Positions 1-11,471 of a stretch of DNA of 64,000 nucleotides are shown piece by piece. Under the pieces are notes generated by a model. The model made no database searches, had not been told where the DNA came from, and was given only the letters and a program-made list of their open reading frames with translations. The DNA comes from Magnolia sinica (taxonomy: Eukaryota > Streptophyta > Magnoliopsida > Magnoliales > Magnoliaceae), in the NCBI RefSeq assembly GCF_029962835.1, contig NC_080577.1, positions 434,001 through 498,000 of the forward strand, given 5' to 3'. The translations under genes were made by a program, and so were the position numbers. Position 1 is the stretch's first letter. Every line of letters begins with the position of its first letter.

Positions 1-479
1 TAAGTAACTAAGGGTATTTTGGTATTTTCCTTTTATTTGCAAATTCTATTTAAAGGGAGTTAATTTTTTTTTGGAGAAAATAAAGCTACAGAGCTTTTCC
101 ACAGCTGGGCGTGAGACCTTCCTCTTCCTCCTTTTACTTTTCTTACTTTCTTTCTCTGGTTAATCATTATAATCTTCTTCTTACTTCTTCTTTCTTCCAT
201 CTAGTTTATTTGCAAAAATCTGGAATTCTATTTGTGAATTTCCTACTTCTTGTATCAAATCAAACGTCCCCAACTGATAATACTATCTGATCTAACGGTT
301 TGTTAAAGGATTAGATCATCACGTTGGATGGTTGAATTGACCCTTGTGAGACATGAAAGTCATACTTTCATAGGATCCACTTTTCAGATTTGAATATTTA
401 GTACTATATGATTGTAATGGATGGCCATGATCATTAATGAGTTTCTTTCAGATAATTCTTATTTATGATGAATAACCAC

Positions 480-480
<1 letters not shown>
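1..480. other. AT-rich spacer, no gene seen
   Basis: This stretch has no convincing reading frame or splice structure. It holds pyrimidine-rich tracts and ordinary intergenic sequence up to the dinucleotide repeat at 481. Confidence 0.5.

Positions 481-575
<95 letters not shown>
481..575. repeat. (CT)n-(GT)n microsatellite
   Basis: About 67 bases of CT repeat pass directly into about 28 bases of GT repeat. The compound repeat abuts the left LTR of the TRIM element that starts near 573. Confidence 0.97.
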
Positions 576-577
<2 letters not shown>

Positions 578-1016
578 TCAAGTCACCACTTGCTCTAAAA
601 GCTCAAGCCGCTAGAGGATGGTGTATCAATGTTTATCGAGGGACTTTAACACTCCCCCGCACACCTAGGTGGAGGGACACTCACAACTCACACCATAAAC
701 AGCCCCCGTACCTTCCACTCTAATAACATGTCATACAACCAATTACTCTAAAAGCTCAAGCCGTTAGAGGATGGCATATTGATGTATATCAAGGGACTTT
801 AACACAACCCCACACAGGAACGTACTGGGCAGGGTGGAGACACTCATAACTCACACCATAAAATGACCCCCTGTGGGATACCTTTCTCTCTGATACCATG
901 TCAGATCACCACTTGCTCTAAATGCTCGAGCCACTAGAGGCTTTAGATCACCACTTGCTCTAAATGTTCGAGCCGCTAGAGGATCGTGTATTAATGTATA
1001 TTAAGGGACTTTCACA
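573..1016 (-). mobile_element. Tandem TRIM retrotransposon: three short LTRs, two internal domains
   Basis: Three copies of a roughly 76-118 bp terminal repeat lie at 573-651, 729-804 and 899-1016. Read on the minus strand each begins TGT(T/G)AAAGTCCC. The right copy ends TGACA, directly followed by TGGTATCAGAG, a primer binding site matching the 3' end of initiator tRNA-Met (888-898). The same position after the middle copy reads TGTTATTAGAG, a decayed site. Internal domains are only about 77 and 94 bp, and each ends in a G-rich polypurine tract before the next LTR. There is no coding sequence. This matches terminal-repeat retrotransposons in miniature, arranged LTR-internal-LTR-internal-LTR. 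The right LTR carries an extra 42-bp internal duplication. Mobilisation would need proteins from an autonomous element. No clear target duplication is visible. Confidence 0.8.
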
Positions 1017-1024
1017 CACACACG

Positions 1025-2088
1025 CATGTTGTCATAATCGTCATCGTATTGTAAATCGTTATCGTATCGTAAATCGTAAAGAGGTCTGAATTGTAAGAAT
1101 TTTTCAGATTTTCATCAAACATGTCATAAAAAAAAATAAATTGTATATAAATTTTATTTTTAAAAAAAAAAACATATCAATCATCCATTTTGTCATGAAT
1201 ATGCAAAAAACAAATATATATATATCATTGATTCATTGTCTGTGTTGTACTTGTATCATCATGTCATAATCAAGTTCAAAAAATAACATTTTCCCCATCC
1301 CCATTTACATAGAAGAAAACAAAAAACTATTGAGGTCCCACACAAGCATAGAAGATTATAAATTGATTAAAAATGAGAAAACTAGTGAAATTTTGAAATA
1401 AATGAGAAAACACTTGAAAAAAAAAAAAAACTAGTTATGCCTACATAAACTCCAAATCTCACCACTTTCTCTCAAAAGAAAGGAAAAAAAAGTGATATTA
1501 TAATGTATGTGAAGCATAAATAGCTTTCAAACATAAAGGCCCTAAAAAAGAATTCAAAAAACTGAAAAAAAAATAAAAAATTGAAATATTCTATTTTTCT
1601 TTTCCGAAAAACCCATATTTTCACCAATATATGAAATAAATAAAATAGGAATGAATAATTGAATATTTTACATGTATTCTTACCTATTTTAACGTAGGAA
1701 TCAAATGCAACAGGCGGCGTTCGATTCTGTTGAGCGATGAAAAAGATACGTTGATTTCTTTCTCTAGGTTTCCCATGGCCCACAAGCTCCAAATGTCCCC
1801 AAAATCTCTCAAAAGTTGCAAAATATATGTTATTTTAACGAGGGTGAGGCCTAAATACATTTTTAAAAAAGAGCCATAAAATTTGCAAAAAACGAAATGA
1901 AAAAAAAAACCAGATTTTCTACCAGATGCTGCTGGTTTTCTGCGCAGAAAATTGAATCGTACGAATCGTACAATTCACAAGATAATCGTATCGAATCGTA
2001 TGATACATCTTGATTTGCGATTCAGTCATACGATTTGTATCGTGCAATGGTACGATATGATACAAATTGTATGATTTTGACAACATTG
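1025..2088. mobile_element. Non-autonomous hAT-like element with TGTTGTCA ends
   Basis: The left end reads CATGTTGTCATAATC. The right end, read on the other strand, is CAATGTTGTCAAAATC, giving imperfect terminal inverted repeats about 1.06 kb apart. Just inside both ends are short repeats of ATCGTATCGT type, as is common in subterminal regions of hAT elements. The interior is AT-rich with no transposase frame. I do not see an 8-bp target duplication, so the superfamily call rests only on the ends and may be wrong. Confidence 0.5.
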
Positions 2089-2099
2089 ATATATAACTA

Positions 2100-3735
2100 G
2101 AGAACCCACTCCCTTTGATACAAATGGACCCGACTAAGGACCCCATTGGCAGACCACCCAACATTCTAGAAGCATCGACTATTTCTCTCGCTCTAAAGGG
2201 ACCAAAGGACAACCATCAGCGCTACTTTCCACCTAGATTTGCCCAAGCCGCCGCCACCTTCGGCATGCTACGGCGGAACAAATCTTCGATTAAGCCAGGC
2301 ATCACACAAAGCACACCAAAACATATCAAGATTCCAAACCAAATGATCCTGGAGAAAGAGCAATGGATCTCCTCAGCTTTAAAACAAAGCAGATAGACAT
2401 TTGGTAAAACCATCGATCTCTTTTGGAGATTAGAGATAGTAAGGACCTTATTCTATTTCTACCAATGAGCCAAGCAAAGGTGGGACACTTTGAGAGGAGC
2501 TTTATAAGACCACGCAGGAGTTATATGGCTTCTTACGCTCCTGCCATTAACCCAGATCAGAATAGTGAACAAGGAACGAACCAAGAACTCCCCTGATTTG
2601 CTACAGCGCCAAGTAAGAGAATCTATGGCACTCGGAGAAGGGGACAGACCATACAGATGAGCCAATAACGAGAGCAAGTCACCAAATTCGGCATAAAAAA
2701 GATCATGCCGACAATGGGGGACCCAATCCCACCAAAGGCAAGAGAACTAAAGCAATCCACTACAAATATACTAGGAATAGGGCACAAATGGGCTAGACTC
2801 AGGAAAACATTTGAAGGGGGGAATCGCCACACCACATCCTCCCAAAATCTAACCCAAGACTCTGACCCAGTAACACAATTGAAGCCACTGAAAACAATAG
2901 GAGCCATTTTAGAAATGCCTTTCCAAATAAAAGAGGACCTTTTTGTCTACCAAGAGCTTGCCCATACTTAGTCACCATGACCTCCCTCGAAAGACTAGAA
3001 TTCTCTACACCAAAGCGCCACACCCACTTACTAAGTAGTGCATCATTGAAGGCATCCAAATGCCTAATACCTGCAACTCCTTCAACAATATGGTGGCAAA
3101 CCTCACTCCAATTCAAAAGATGAAACTTACTGGAGGAAGTTCCCCCTCGCCACTGAAAATTTCTTCTCAATTAATTAATGCCGACGCCCACCGGACACTT
3201 GAACAGGGACATAAAATAGAGTAGGAGATTTAGAGAGGGGGGATTTAATAAGAGTGATTCTTCCACCTAAGGAGAGCAACCTTCTCTTCTAAACTTTCCT
3301 CTCCATTCTCTCAATAACTTTATACCAGAGATAGAAGGCAAAGGAGGAGACCTAATAGGATGAAGGGAAGGAACTAGTGTGGCATCCAAAAACTTCTGCC
3401 AAATGGGCCAACTTATCAAGAGGGACAGAGATAACCCAAAATTTCACTTTTAGATAAATTAACCTAAAGACTTGATACCACTTCAAACCAAGAAATAGCC
3501 AACCACAAAAGAGCCATCATAAAATCTTCAGCCTTGCTAAACAAAATAATATCATCAGCAAACTGCAAACGAGAAATCGGGACAAAGAAGTTCTCGATAT
3601 GAAAACCCCTAAAGAGGCATCATCTTAGCCTCTAGATAGCATCTTGCTGAGAGCTTTAGAAACTATCACAAAAAGAAAAGGGGATAAAGGATCACCCTGA
3701 CAAAGGCCACAATAAGATTTGAAAAATCCAAACAG
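2100..3735 (-). pseudogene. Decayed L1-type LINE: reverse transcriptase C-terminal half and zf-RVT region
   Basis: Minus-strand fragments in several frames reproduce an L1-clade ORF2. From high to low coordinate they are: a GLCQGDPLSPFLF motif near 3700, a QFADDIILFSK catalytic motif near 3550, then RRNFQWRGG, FHLLNWSEVCHHI, GIRHLDAFNDALLSKWVWRFG and VRFWEDVVW (about 3170-2830), and a zinc-knuckle-like C-terminal region (about 2680-2220). Frameshifts and stops separate the pieces, so it encodes nothing intact. The 5' part, including the endonuclease, is missing. The remnant stops at the CA microsatellite near 3738. 5' truncation is normal for LINEs. The 3' boundary near 2100 is uncertain and no poly(A) tail is obvious. 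Confidence 0.8.
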
Positions 3736-3737
<2 letters not shown>

Positions 3738-3789
<52 letters not shown>

Positions 3790-3791
3790 AC
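3738..3791. repeat. (CA)n microsatellite
   Basis: This is a nearly perfect CA repeat of about 50 bases, directly next to the truncated 5' side of the LINE remnant. Confidence 0.97.
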
Positions 3792-5090
3792 GTTTCAGAA
3801 ACTTTATATTTAGTTACGAGTCATCCAATGTAAAAGCTGAAGATTACTTTTAAATTTTAACCCAATAAAAAACAGTGTTTGGCGAGATCTTGAAAATTGT
3901 TAATTTGGGCTTCAATTTACAATGCATGATTGTTCCATATTTTGCTGAGTATAGCTTACATATACAAAGAAGAGTATCCTAAAATTGTGTCTACAAGAGC
4001 AACTGGAGTGAGAAATGCAACTAAAATGGAGAAGCATGAAAAATTGCTTCACAAAACATAGACATTTCTGGCAGCAAGCTTCAATGGCAACTACATGAAG
4101 AATGGGTTTCCAACACCTGGAGATGATTGTAAAGGATAAGTCTGAGCAGCAACAGGCAGCAAGGCAGTTTAGTCAGCAAGTATGGATGTGCTGAGAAAGT
4201 TAAGGAAGATGCAGATACAATCTTGGCAGCAGGTGATGTGGTTCTGGATCTGTCAGTTGACTAGACTCGTGCTGGAGAAATAGGGGTGGTTATTTGAGGA
4301 GATGCAGATTAGATCTGGTGTGGTGATGAATAGAGCCAACAATAGAGATGCAAATCCGTAGAGCGACAGATTAAGAAGGGTGTGGTAATTGTTAGAGATG
4401 GGTTTTATCTGATTACAGCACCAATGCAAAGATGATTTTTAGTGGTCATTTACAGAGGCGAGGCATCGGAAAGAAATCTGCCAATGCACCGGATTTGTTT
4501 TCAGATAGCAATAAACTAGATCCACTGCTGCAGAGATCATTTCAGGGATTTTCCAGTCTTCAGTGAAGAAGCACCCAATTAATAGGGACAATAAATAGAG
4601 ATGGGTTTGATCAGTGATTACGACGAGAAATTGAGGATAAGATCAAAGCCGTGCAGGAACAATGCTGTCAGATTGGATCAAAGATGGGAGATGCAGATCA
4701 ATAACTGGAAATGATGAAGATGGGAATTGACGGTTGGAGAAGAAGTAATGGATGATTTGGCTCGAGATCAAGGGTATAACAGACATCAAAGGCCAGGAAT
4801 GGCCCAAATAACTGACTTGCTCGAAATCTTGGTGAGTCACTGGGGACTCGGGCGAGTTGTTAGTATGGCAGATCCTAAGTAAGGAATGTCCCAAATCTTG
4901 CACGCATTTGCCTTGTTGGTACCCGAGCCATGAAGCCTGCACAAGTAGGTGCATATAAGGCAGCATTTCTCACTCTAGCCGTATGGGTTTCTTTTTTTGA
5001 TAAGCTTGAAGAGCTGCATGAGGGAATCTATTTTGGTACCAGAATACTCTACAACACCTTTGTCAAAAGAGCATGCAACACCAAACTTTT
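3792..5090. other. Spacer without recognised gene
   Basis: Only short open frames occur here. The longest, about 107 codons on the minus strand at 4643-4966, shows no motif I recognise. The composition (AG-rich, many GCAG and AGATG runs) suggests an old retroelement leader, but nothing supports that firmly. Confidence 0.4.
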
Positions 5091-5455
5091 TGTGGGCCCA
5101 TCATGATGTTTGTGTGAAATCCAATCTGTTCATCAGTTGTGACACCTCATGTTTTTACCTACATCAAATAATCAGGTCGATCCAAAATTTAGGTTGATCA
5201 CACAACATGGAACAAGTGGGGATGGGGACACCCAACATAGAAACCTTCCAAGGGCCCACCATGTTTCTCATATGCCATCCAACCTATTCATCATTTGATC
5301 CCACCAAGATGAAGACACATCCCAAAATCAGCATGATCCAAAGTTCAGGACTGCGTGAATTAGAGGTTTTAGGCATGCTTACATTGTTCCAATGGTGTGG
5401 CCCACCTGAGTCTTGGATCAGGCCAATTTTTGTTATGTGGAAAAAGTGGGTCCGG
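5091..5455 (+). mobile_element. Degenerate palindromic Mutator-like element (family PAL)
   Basis: Pieces of the palindromic family described at 8109-9405 can be followed in forward order: a left-arm GTGGGCCCATCATGATG motif at 5092, the central GCCCACCATG...CCATCCAACCTATTCAT block near 5252, and the right-arm GTGTGGCCCACCTGAG block near 5396. Both ends are too diverged to place, and no target duplication is visible. Confidence 0.6.
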
Positions 5456-5572
5456 TGAACATGAGATGACTCAACTTAAGGACAAAGTGGATGTGACACA
5501 CTCATCACACTGGCATGAGAGCTCGAGTGTTGCATGACCTTTACTACATGTTTTAGAGGATTTAGTATCCTA

Positions 5573-5622
5573 TTTTTGGGGGTAGAGGGAGAAGGTGAAC
5601 TTAGGTATCTATTTTTGGGTTA

Positions 5623-5691
<69 letters not shown>

Positions 5692-5741
5692 GGGGGTAGA
5701 GGGAGAAGGTGAACTTAGGTATCTATTTTTGGGTTAGAGAG
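5573..5741. repeat. 55-bp direct duplication around a (GA)n tract
   Basis: A unit containing GGGGGTAGAGGGAGAAGG and ending in TTAGAGAG is present at 5573-5627 and again, almost identical, at 5687-5741. About 60 bases of GA repeat separate the copies, and a second GA run follows the second copy. This looks like replication slippage or unequal exchange anchored in the GA tracts. Confidence 0.9.
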
Positions 5742-8099
5742 AGAGAGAGAGAGAGCATGTGTGTGTCAAGCCAAGTTGGATAGTCCGATCTTCATGAAAA
5801 ATCGGCCACTTTGTCGAATTATTTGGCAGAGTAGTTGAGTCAATAAGTGATCCAAAGTGTGTGAGTTTTTGAGTGATCCAACAAGGGATTTGGCCAATCT
5901 TGAGGGGAACAACTAATCCCTAAGTCGGATAACAAGTTTTTAAACAATGAATTCAAGTCAGAGTGTCAAGCTACAAGCGAGGATTGATAAAAGTGTTAGA
6001 TTATGCGTGGCCTATCAGACCTATTGGAGACATACACATGTTTTTACACATTAGATTTTATTGATGATTATCTAATGTGGATGGATACGTGTGAATGTGA
6101 TTGTATTATGCACTGTTCATGGTGATGCATACACATTATTCTAGGTGTGGTCAATGCAATGAGTATTACCATTGTGATGTAGGACATGAAATTAACCATG
6201 GAGTGCAAGAAATCAAGTTTGTGATTATGCCAATATTCAATAATCACAAAATTTCACATCCTACATATTATCAAACATTCAAGAAGGAGAATCTATGGGG
6301 GTCCAAGCCTACATAACCATTAGGGCCGGATCAAATAAAATTATAAGCCAAACAAGCTCAAAGGAGTGTAAGAATCGCCCATTCTTCCATAGGATTGTTC
6401 CCGACTCAAGAGTTCACTAAGTTTCAATTTGGGGGAAAATTTAGGGTTTGAAAATTGGGGAAATTGAGATTCGGGACCCTTTTGGGTTATGAATTTCGGA
6501 TTATGAGGTTTTCTAGATGACGGTTAGGGATCGGTCAAGGTGTTCGAAGGTAAAGGGGCTGATTTAACAATTCCGTTGTACCACATGTTGATCATATTTA
6601 CGAGTGAATATTAGGGGTAGATCTAAAGAGGTTTAGGTAAAGGATTAATGGGGGATTCTATGGGAAGGTTTTAAGCCAAAAAAAGGAAAGAAACAGAGGG
6701 GAAAAGAGGACTTGGGATGGACCATGCACGTGTGTGACTAGATGTCCATACGTGTGTGGGGCTCACAAAATCGGGAAAGGACTCCTAGGCTAGGTTCAGC
6801 TAGGGATGGGTTGTTTCCATACTAAAAATCACATCAATCCGGCACATGGTTTGTGCGTAGTACTCCGCCGAAGTTTCAGCCCCGTAGATGCGCCGGAATC
6901 TAAAAACCTTCTTGTGCACCGCTGTGGGAGAGGATTCTGATGAAAATATTGGTGAATCTGATGGTGGATGTGGTGTTGAGGATGATGGATGAGATGCGGA
7001 AAAAGATGGTGATCATTTAGATTGGGTGTGGCTTCGCACCACAGTACTTAACCCTTTCGAGGAAGGGAGGGCTTCGCACCTAATTTCATCCTTCAACTCA
7101 ATGTGAGGGAGAGGAAGAAACGTAGAATTTTTTTTTCTTTATAATATCATGAGAGTCCATACATGGGATTGCTTTATTTATAAGAAAACCCTAAATCCAA
7201 AAGACAAAACTGCCCTTGCAACATGTGCGCGCACTAATACCAAAGCTAAAATAAATAAAATAACTAATTTAAGCAATCAAAGTCGTTCATGATGCTTCTA
7301 ACAATAAAAATAATCAAAACTCAAAATCCTAAATCATCTAAAGTAGTGGGCCACAATCATGAGATCCGATGGTAAGATCTATGTGATGATCGGGTCCACT
7401 CTAATGTTCCATAACATAGCCCCCTAATTATGGGGTCCTCCAAAAATGTTGCCGTCGATCCAAATCGACAGTGGGGCCCGCTTCCTCGAATACGTGCGTA
7501 GAGGGGGCATGTGCATGATGTCCCCATCACATTGTCAATTATCGTCAGTATAAAGACTTGATCTACCATTTGCACGACATAGACATTTTGTGGATGTGCA
7601 CAACAAGAGTAGTGCATGATAAGGTGCACGTACATTTGAGATGTACCTCCATCTTCATCCATGAGGAGATTAGGATGAGGTCTCACCGAGACCAACATGA
7701 TCGGCTTCATACCTCGCATAATTCGTGCAAGCCTATTAAGAGCACGGAGAGGTCATAACATTATCAAGAAGATCTCGCATGATGATCACATGCACAACGA
7801 GCATTAAATCAAACACGATGTGTGGATTGAGTCACACGTAATGTGAGACCACTTGTATATGACCAATGAATCAATTTCATCCACTTCAATATGCAAGCAT
7901 ACTGGTCCTATAGGTGACCCTAGTGTCCTTTGTACACTCCACTGTGAGGTTGGAATATAATGAGGTGGCAAAACTTTATTGTATGTTCTAAAGTTCATGA
8001 TTAATGGAATCGACTGGGATGCATGTACATAGGGAAAGCGGTTGAGTTCAGTTGGAACACATGGGTGAGTTAGAGGAAGACCATAAATGTGATCACATA
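5742..8099. other. Long spacer, possible retroelement leader, no gene assigned
   Basis: No coding region is supported. Around 6370-7200 there are motifs reminiscent of LTR or untranslated leader sequence, including a TTTATTTATAAGAAAACCCTAA stretch near 7165, but I found no paired repeat or primer binding site. The 120-codon frame at 7357-7719 (minus) has no recognisable domain and overlaps an equally long frame on the other strand. Confidence 0.35.
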
Positions 8100-8108
8100 G
8101 TTTTGGAG

Positions 8109-9405
8109 GGAAGTGGACTGCGTCCTGCCCCCACCTGGACGATAATCAGTCCAGGAAGGGCTCTGTGGGGCCCACCGTGATGTGTGGTTTTTATCTATGC
8201 CGTCCATCCATTTTTCCAAATCATTTTAGGATATGAACCCAAAAATGAAGCAGATCCAAGGCTCAAGTGAACCACACATTGGGGATTGAACTCCCACCAT
8301 TAAAAACTTCCTGTGAGTGGCAAAAGTTTTAGATCAATCTGATATTTGTGTTTTCCCTTCATCCAGGTCTAAATGACCTGATGCAGGACAATCAACCACT
8401 TGCTCTAAAAGTTCGAACTGTTAGAGTATGGTGAATTAATCCCTTTATCTCATAGCCCAAGCCCCATATCTCATGGGTTAGGACCTCGGCCGAACTCCCT
8501 TCGTGGGCCCCAAATCACATGGGCCGCCCACCCCGAGTGTGTCCCCGCATCTCACGGGCTACCCCACTCGAGCCCGGTGTGAAATGCGCATTAATCACCC
8601 TTGGTAAAGAGTCTCGAACACGAGACCTCTCCGTGGGTCCTAAATCGCATGGGTTACCCACCCCAAGTGTGCCCCTGCATCCAACAGGCGACCCCACTTG
8701 AGCCCAGTGTGAAAACGCCCCTGCATTAATCATCCCCGGTAATGAGTCTCGAACACAAGACCTCCCGCTCTTATACCAATTTGATGCAGGACAATCAACC
8801 ACTTGCTCTAAAAGCTTGAACTGTTAGAGTATGACAAATTAATTCCTTTATCTCATAGCCCAAACCCCACATCTCATGGGTTAGGACCTCGGCTGAACTC
8901 CCTTCGTGGGCCCCAAATCACATGGGCCACCCACCCCGAGTGTGTCCTCACATCCTACGAGCTACCCCACTCGAGCCCGGTGTGAAATGTGCATTAATCA
9001 CCCCTGGTAAGGAGTCTCAAACACGAGACCTCCCCCGTGGGCCCGAAATCGCATGGGTCACCCACCCCAAGTGTGACCCTGTATCCAACAGGCGACCCAC
9101 TCGAACCCAGTGTGAAAATGCCCCTGCATTATGACCTTATGAACAAGTTGGATGGAAAATAAACATCACGGTGGCCCCTAGGAAGGTTTCAACAGTGAGT
9201 TTCATTATCACCGTCACTTCTTGTGATGCAGTCCACTTCAGCATTGGACCTGCCTAATTTTTAGACTTGTAACCTAAAATGATATGAAAAAATGGATGGA
9301 CGGCGTGGATAAAACCCATACATCACGGTGGGCCCCACAGAGCCGCTACTTGGATGCATTAAGCATTTAATGCGTCCAAGCGGGGGCAGGACGCAATCTG
9401 CTTCC
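8109..9405 (-). mobile_element. Palindromic Mutator-like MITE (family PAL), split by a TRIM; 9-bp target duplication
   Basis: This is the best-defined copy of the dominant repeat family. It is flanked by a perfect 9-bp direct repeat, GTTTTGGAG, at 8100-8108 and 9406-9414. Its ends are inverted repeats: GGAAGTGGACTGCGTCC on the left and GGAAGCAGATTGCGTCC reading in from the right. The inverted similarity continues inward for most of each arm, through a CTCTGTGGGGCCCACCG block, so the single strand could fold into a long hairpin around an asymmetric centre. A 9-bp duplication and long terminal inverted repeats are hallmarks of Mutator-like elements. There is no transposase. Without the nested TRIM and its duplicated 7 bp the element is about 540 bp. 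The centre (ATGACCTTATGAACAAG) marks it as reversed relative to the copy at 29437. Confidence 0.88.
8380..9130 (-). mobile_element. TRIM retrotransposon nested in the palindromic element
   Basis: Two nearly identical direct repeats of about 350 bp, 8380-8734 and 8783-9130, are separated by an internal domain of only about 48 bp. Read on the minus strand, TTGGTATAAGAGC begins about 3 bases after the first LTR and is a slightly degenerate initiator tRNA-Met primer binding site. The insertion is flanked by ATGACCT at 8373-8379 and 9131-9137, and removing it restores the centre of the palindromic element. LTR ends are short inverted repeats (TGCAGG/CCTGCA) set in by two bases from the duplication. 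Each LTR contains a CTCGAACACGAGACCTC-type block and ends in a segment (ACCACTTGCTCTAAAAG) shared with the TRIM at 573-1016, so the two elements are related. Confidence 0.8.
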
Positions 9406-9414
9406 GTTTTGGAG

Positions 9415-10368
9415 ATAGTTAATTTTCCTATGGGCATTAGGCATGGATCAAATGGACAATTAGATTTTCACTGTGAATGTTTTTGGTAAAATATTGATAT
9501 ATAAGATATTAAATACTTTTTTAAATGGTTTTGATCAATCAAGTTTGTAAAAGAAAATCCATTAAATCTCAAAAGCAGATAAATGCATATCTAGATTGGT
9601 GCATTGGGAATTGTGCGTGAGCACAAATGTTATTAAATGATGCAACCAAATGGCCACACGTACCGATTGATCAAGATTTGAAGAAAAGGCCCGCATCTCA
9701 CACGAGCACGCTTCGCATGTGTGTACAAGAAAAGGACCGCCTTCCTTTTTTAGTCCTTTTTCTTTCAAATCTCTAGATTAGGAAATTTCATCTTTCTTTC
9801 ATATCTTTATTTTAGGCAGGGAATAATTTTAAATATTTTCTTATCTAAGTATCTTCTTATTTTAGGCATTTTCTTAATTATAATGCTTTATTATTTAGGT
9901 GTTTTCCCATTTTCGCAGTTTTTTAGATTCCATAGTCTTTATTATAGGTTGTAAGGTTTGATTATAAATAGAACTTATGGCCTATGGAATAAGACAAGCT
10001 AATTAATATTCTCATTATGAAATTCTCTTATTTTCCCTATAGTGGCTGTTGAAGGGAGGGAGAAAGTGATCTCTAGTTCAAGATTAGACTGTTGAGATTG
10101 CTCACGGTCTTGCATTAGTGATCTCTAGCATTTTGCTAGAGGATTGTTAGGTATTTTTCTGCAATATCTTTCTTTTCTAATTGATTTATTTGCTTTCCCT
10201 TTCGGGTTCGCATCAAGAAAGTATGAGAATTGATAAAGCAATGGGAGAGATAAGTATTTCTTATATCATGGGAGTGGACTTACTTATCAGTTATACCAAA
10301 AAGTCCAATTTCCCAATGATAGAAATCTAGTCCATTGCTCTAAAAGTTGTAAAGTGTATCAAGTATTC
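9415..10368. other. AT-rich spacer, possible solo LTR remnant
   Basis: A TTATAAATAG TATA-like box (about 9963), a downstream AATAAG, and a pyrimidine-rich tail ending GGGTTCGCATCA (about 10214) are the order expected in a plus-strand LTR. No second copy, primer site or target duplication was found, so this is only a suggestion. No gene is seen. Confidence 0.3.
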
Positions 10369-11156
10369 TCATCCCATTTTCTGGTTGAGTCTCAGCATCT
10401 CTAGCAGGCTTTCCTTCATCTCCTTGGTGATCGAACTGGCCAGTATTTGTAGTTCTACATCTGAGGTAATATCGATCCAAATTTTATTCTTGAGCATTGT
10501 TGCTTCCACTTTTGGTTTCAAAAAGGTAATATGGCTTCCTCTTCTGCTTCTTCTTCTTTTTAATTCAATAAGGGAAGGTGAAATTGGCTCTCATTTTACG
10601 CTAAACAACCATTGACGTTGGAATTTACTGCAGTAAGTAAACAATGGAGTTGGAAACCTGAAATCATAATCATAAATTGAACAACGTTTCAACCCAAAAT
10701 GATACCAGGATTTTTATTTATATTTTCTTCTTAAAGGCATGACCCAAGCGCTCAAAAAAAAAAAAAGAAGCAACGACTCAGTGTAGTTGGAAAAAAGAAA
10801 AGAAAGAACGAAAAGTTAAAAAAGGAAGTAAGCAAGAGAAGGGAAGTCGAGAGGCATTGGAAAGAAGGTCAGAGAATGGGGAGCAATAGAAAGAAGAAGA
10901 AGAAGAAGAAGAATGGAGAGAAGTTAGAAATGGGAGAATGAAGAGATGTAAAGGAATAGACATACTTGGCTAAGTGGAGGCAGGCGTTGAAGAGATCACC
11001 GATTTGGGTGTGGAGACCCAACCTTTGTATCACCGCCCCTATGCGTAGCGAGTTCATTGCCGACGCTGTCACCTCTCCTCCTCCTCCTCCTCCTCCTCCT
11101 CTGGGATCCACCCCTGCCTTCAGCGGGGGATGAATATCCATTGCTTCGTTCACCAT
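10369..11156 (-). CDS. Candidate spliced gene of unknown family (two putative exons)
   Basis: Putative exon 1 runs from an ATG at 11156 down to 10966. It reads MVNEAMDIHPPLKAGVDPRG, a run of glycines (from a GGA/GGC triplet repeat), then a compact segment containing SLRIGAVIQRLGLHTQIGDL, and meets a GTATGT splice donor at 10965. A second open segment, 10509-10369, contains VEATMLKNKIWIDITSDVEL, a charged helical stretch and the C-terminus LNQKMG before a TGA stop. Both segments look protein-like rather than random. The two do not join in phase with the acceptor sites I tried (exon 1 ends after two bases of a codon), so a small exon may be missing or the gene may be broken. I do not recognise the family. 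The antisense poly-leucine frame is a shadow of the glycine run. Confidence 0.4.
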
Positions 11157-11471
11157 TCTCGAAGCCACGTCAAGGCTTTGTTGCGCCTTCAACCTTGTTC
11201 GGAAAATATGCCCTTCGTTTTTCTTTTATTTACGAAAATACCGTTGACTGATGCCAGTAAATATCGCAACAGAAGAGGTCGAAGGAAAACATAAAAAAAC
11301 CTCGGTGCATGACAGCCCGGCTATTTTTGTTAGGCCATAGGACCCGTTTTAACGCTCCGAAGGCTATTTTTGTTAGGCTAGAGGCCCCGTTTTAGAACTC
11401 CCGCGGTTTCCCTTCCCCTACAATTTTTTATTTTTATTTTTATTTTTTTATTTTTTTTTGGGAAAACGATA

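Noticed and set aside
888-898. tRNA-Met-like sequence as a tRNA gene
   Set aside because: Only the 11-12 bases complementary to the tRNA 3' end are present, next to an LTR. It is a primer binding site. No complete tRNA or rRNA gene was seen in the window.
8735-8782. SINE with tRNA-like A and B boxes (GTGTTCGAGACTC resembles a B box)
   Set aside because: The two long direct repeats, the primer site adjoining the LTR and the flanking duplication fit a TRIM better. The B-box-like text also recurs within the LTRs.
8515-9134. Open frames of 60-95 codons on both strands
   Set aside because: They lie wholly within the LTRs of the nested TRIM and repeat in both copies, so they reflect GC-rich LTR sequence.
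11057-11251. Plus-strand frame with a poly-leucine stretch, resembling a signal peptide
   Set aside because: The leucines are the antisense of a GGA/GGC glycine repeat in the minus-strand exon. There is no other support.
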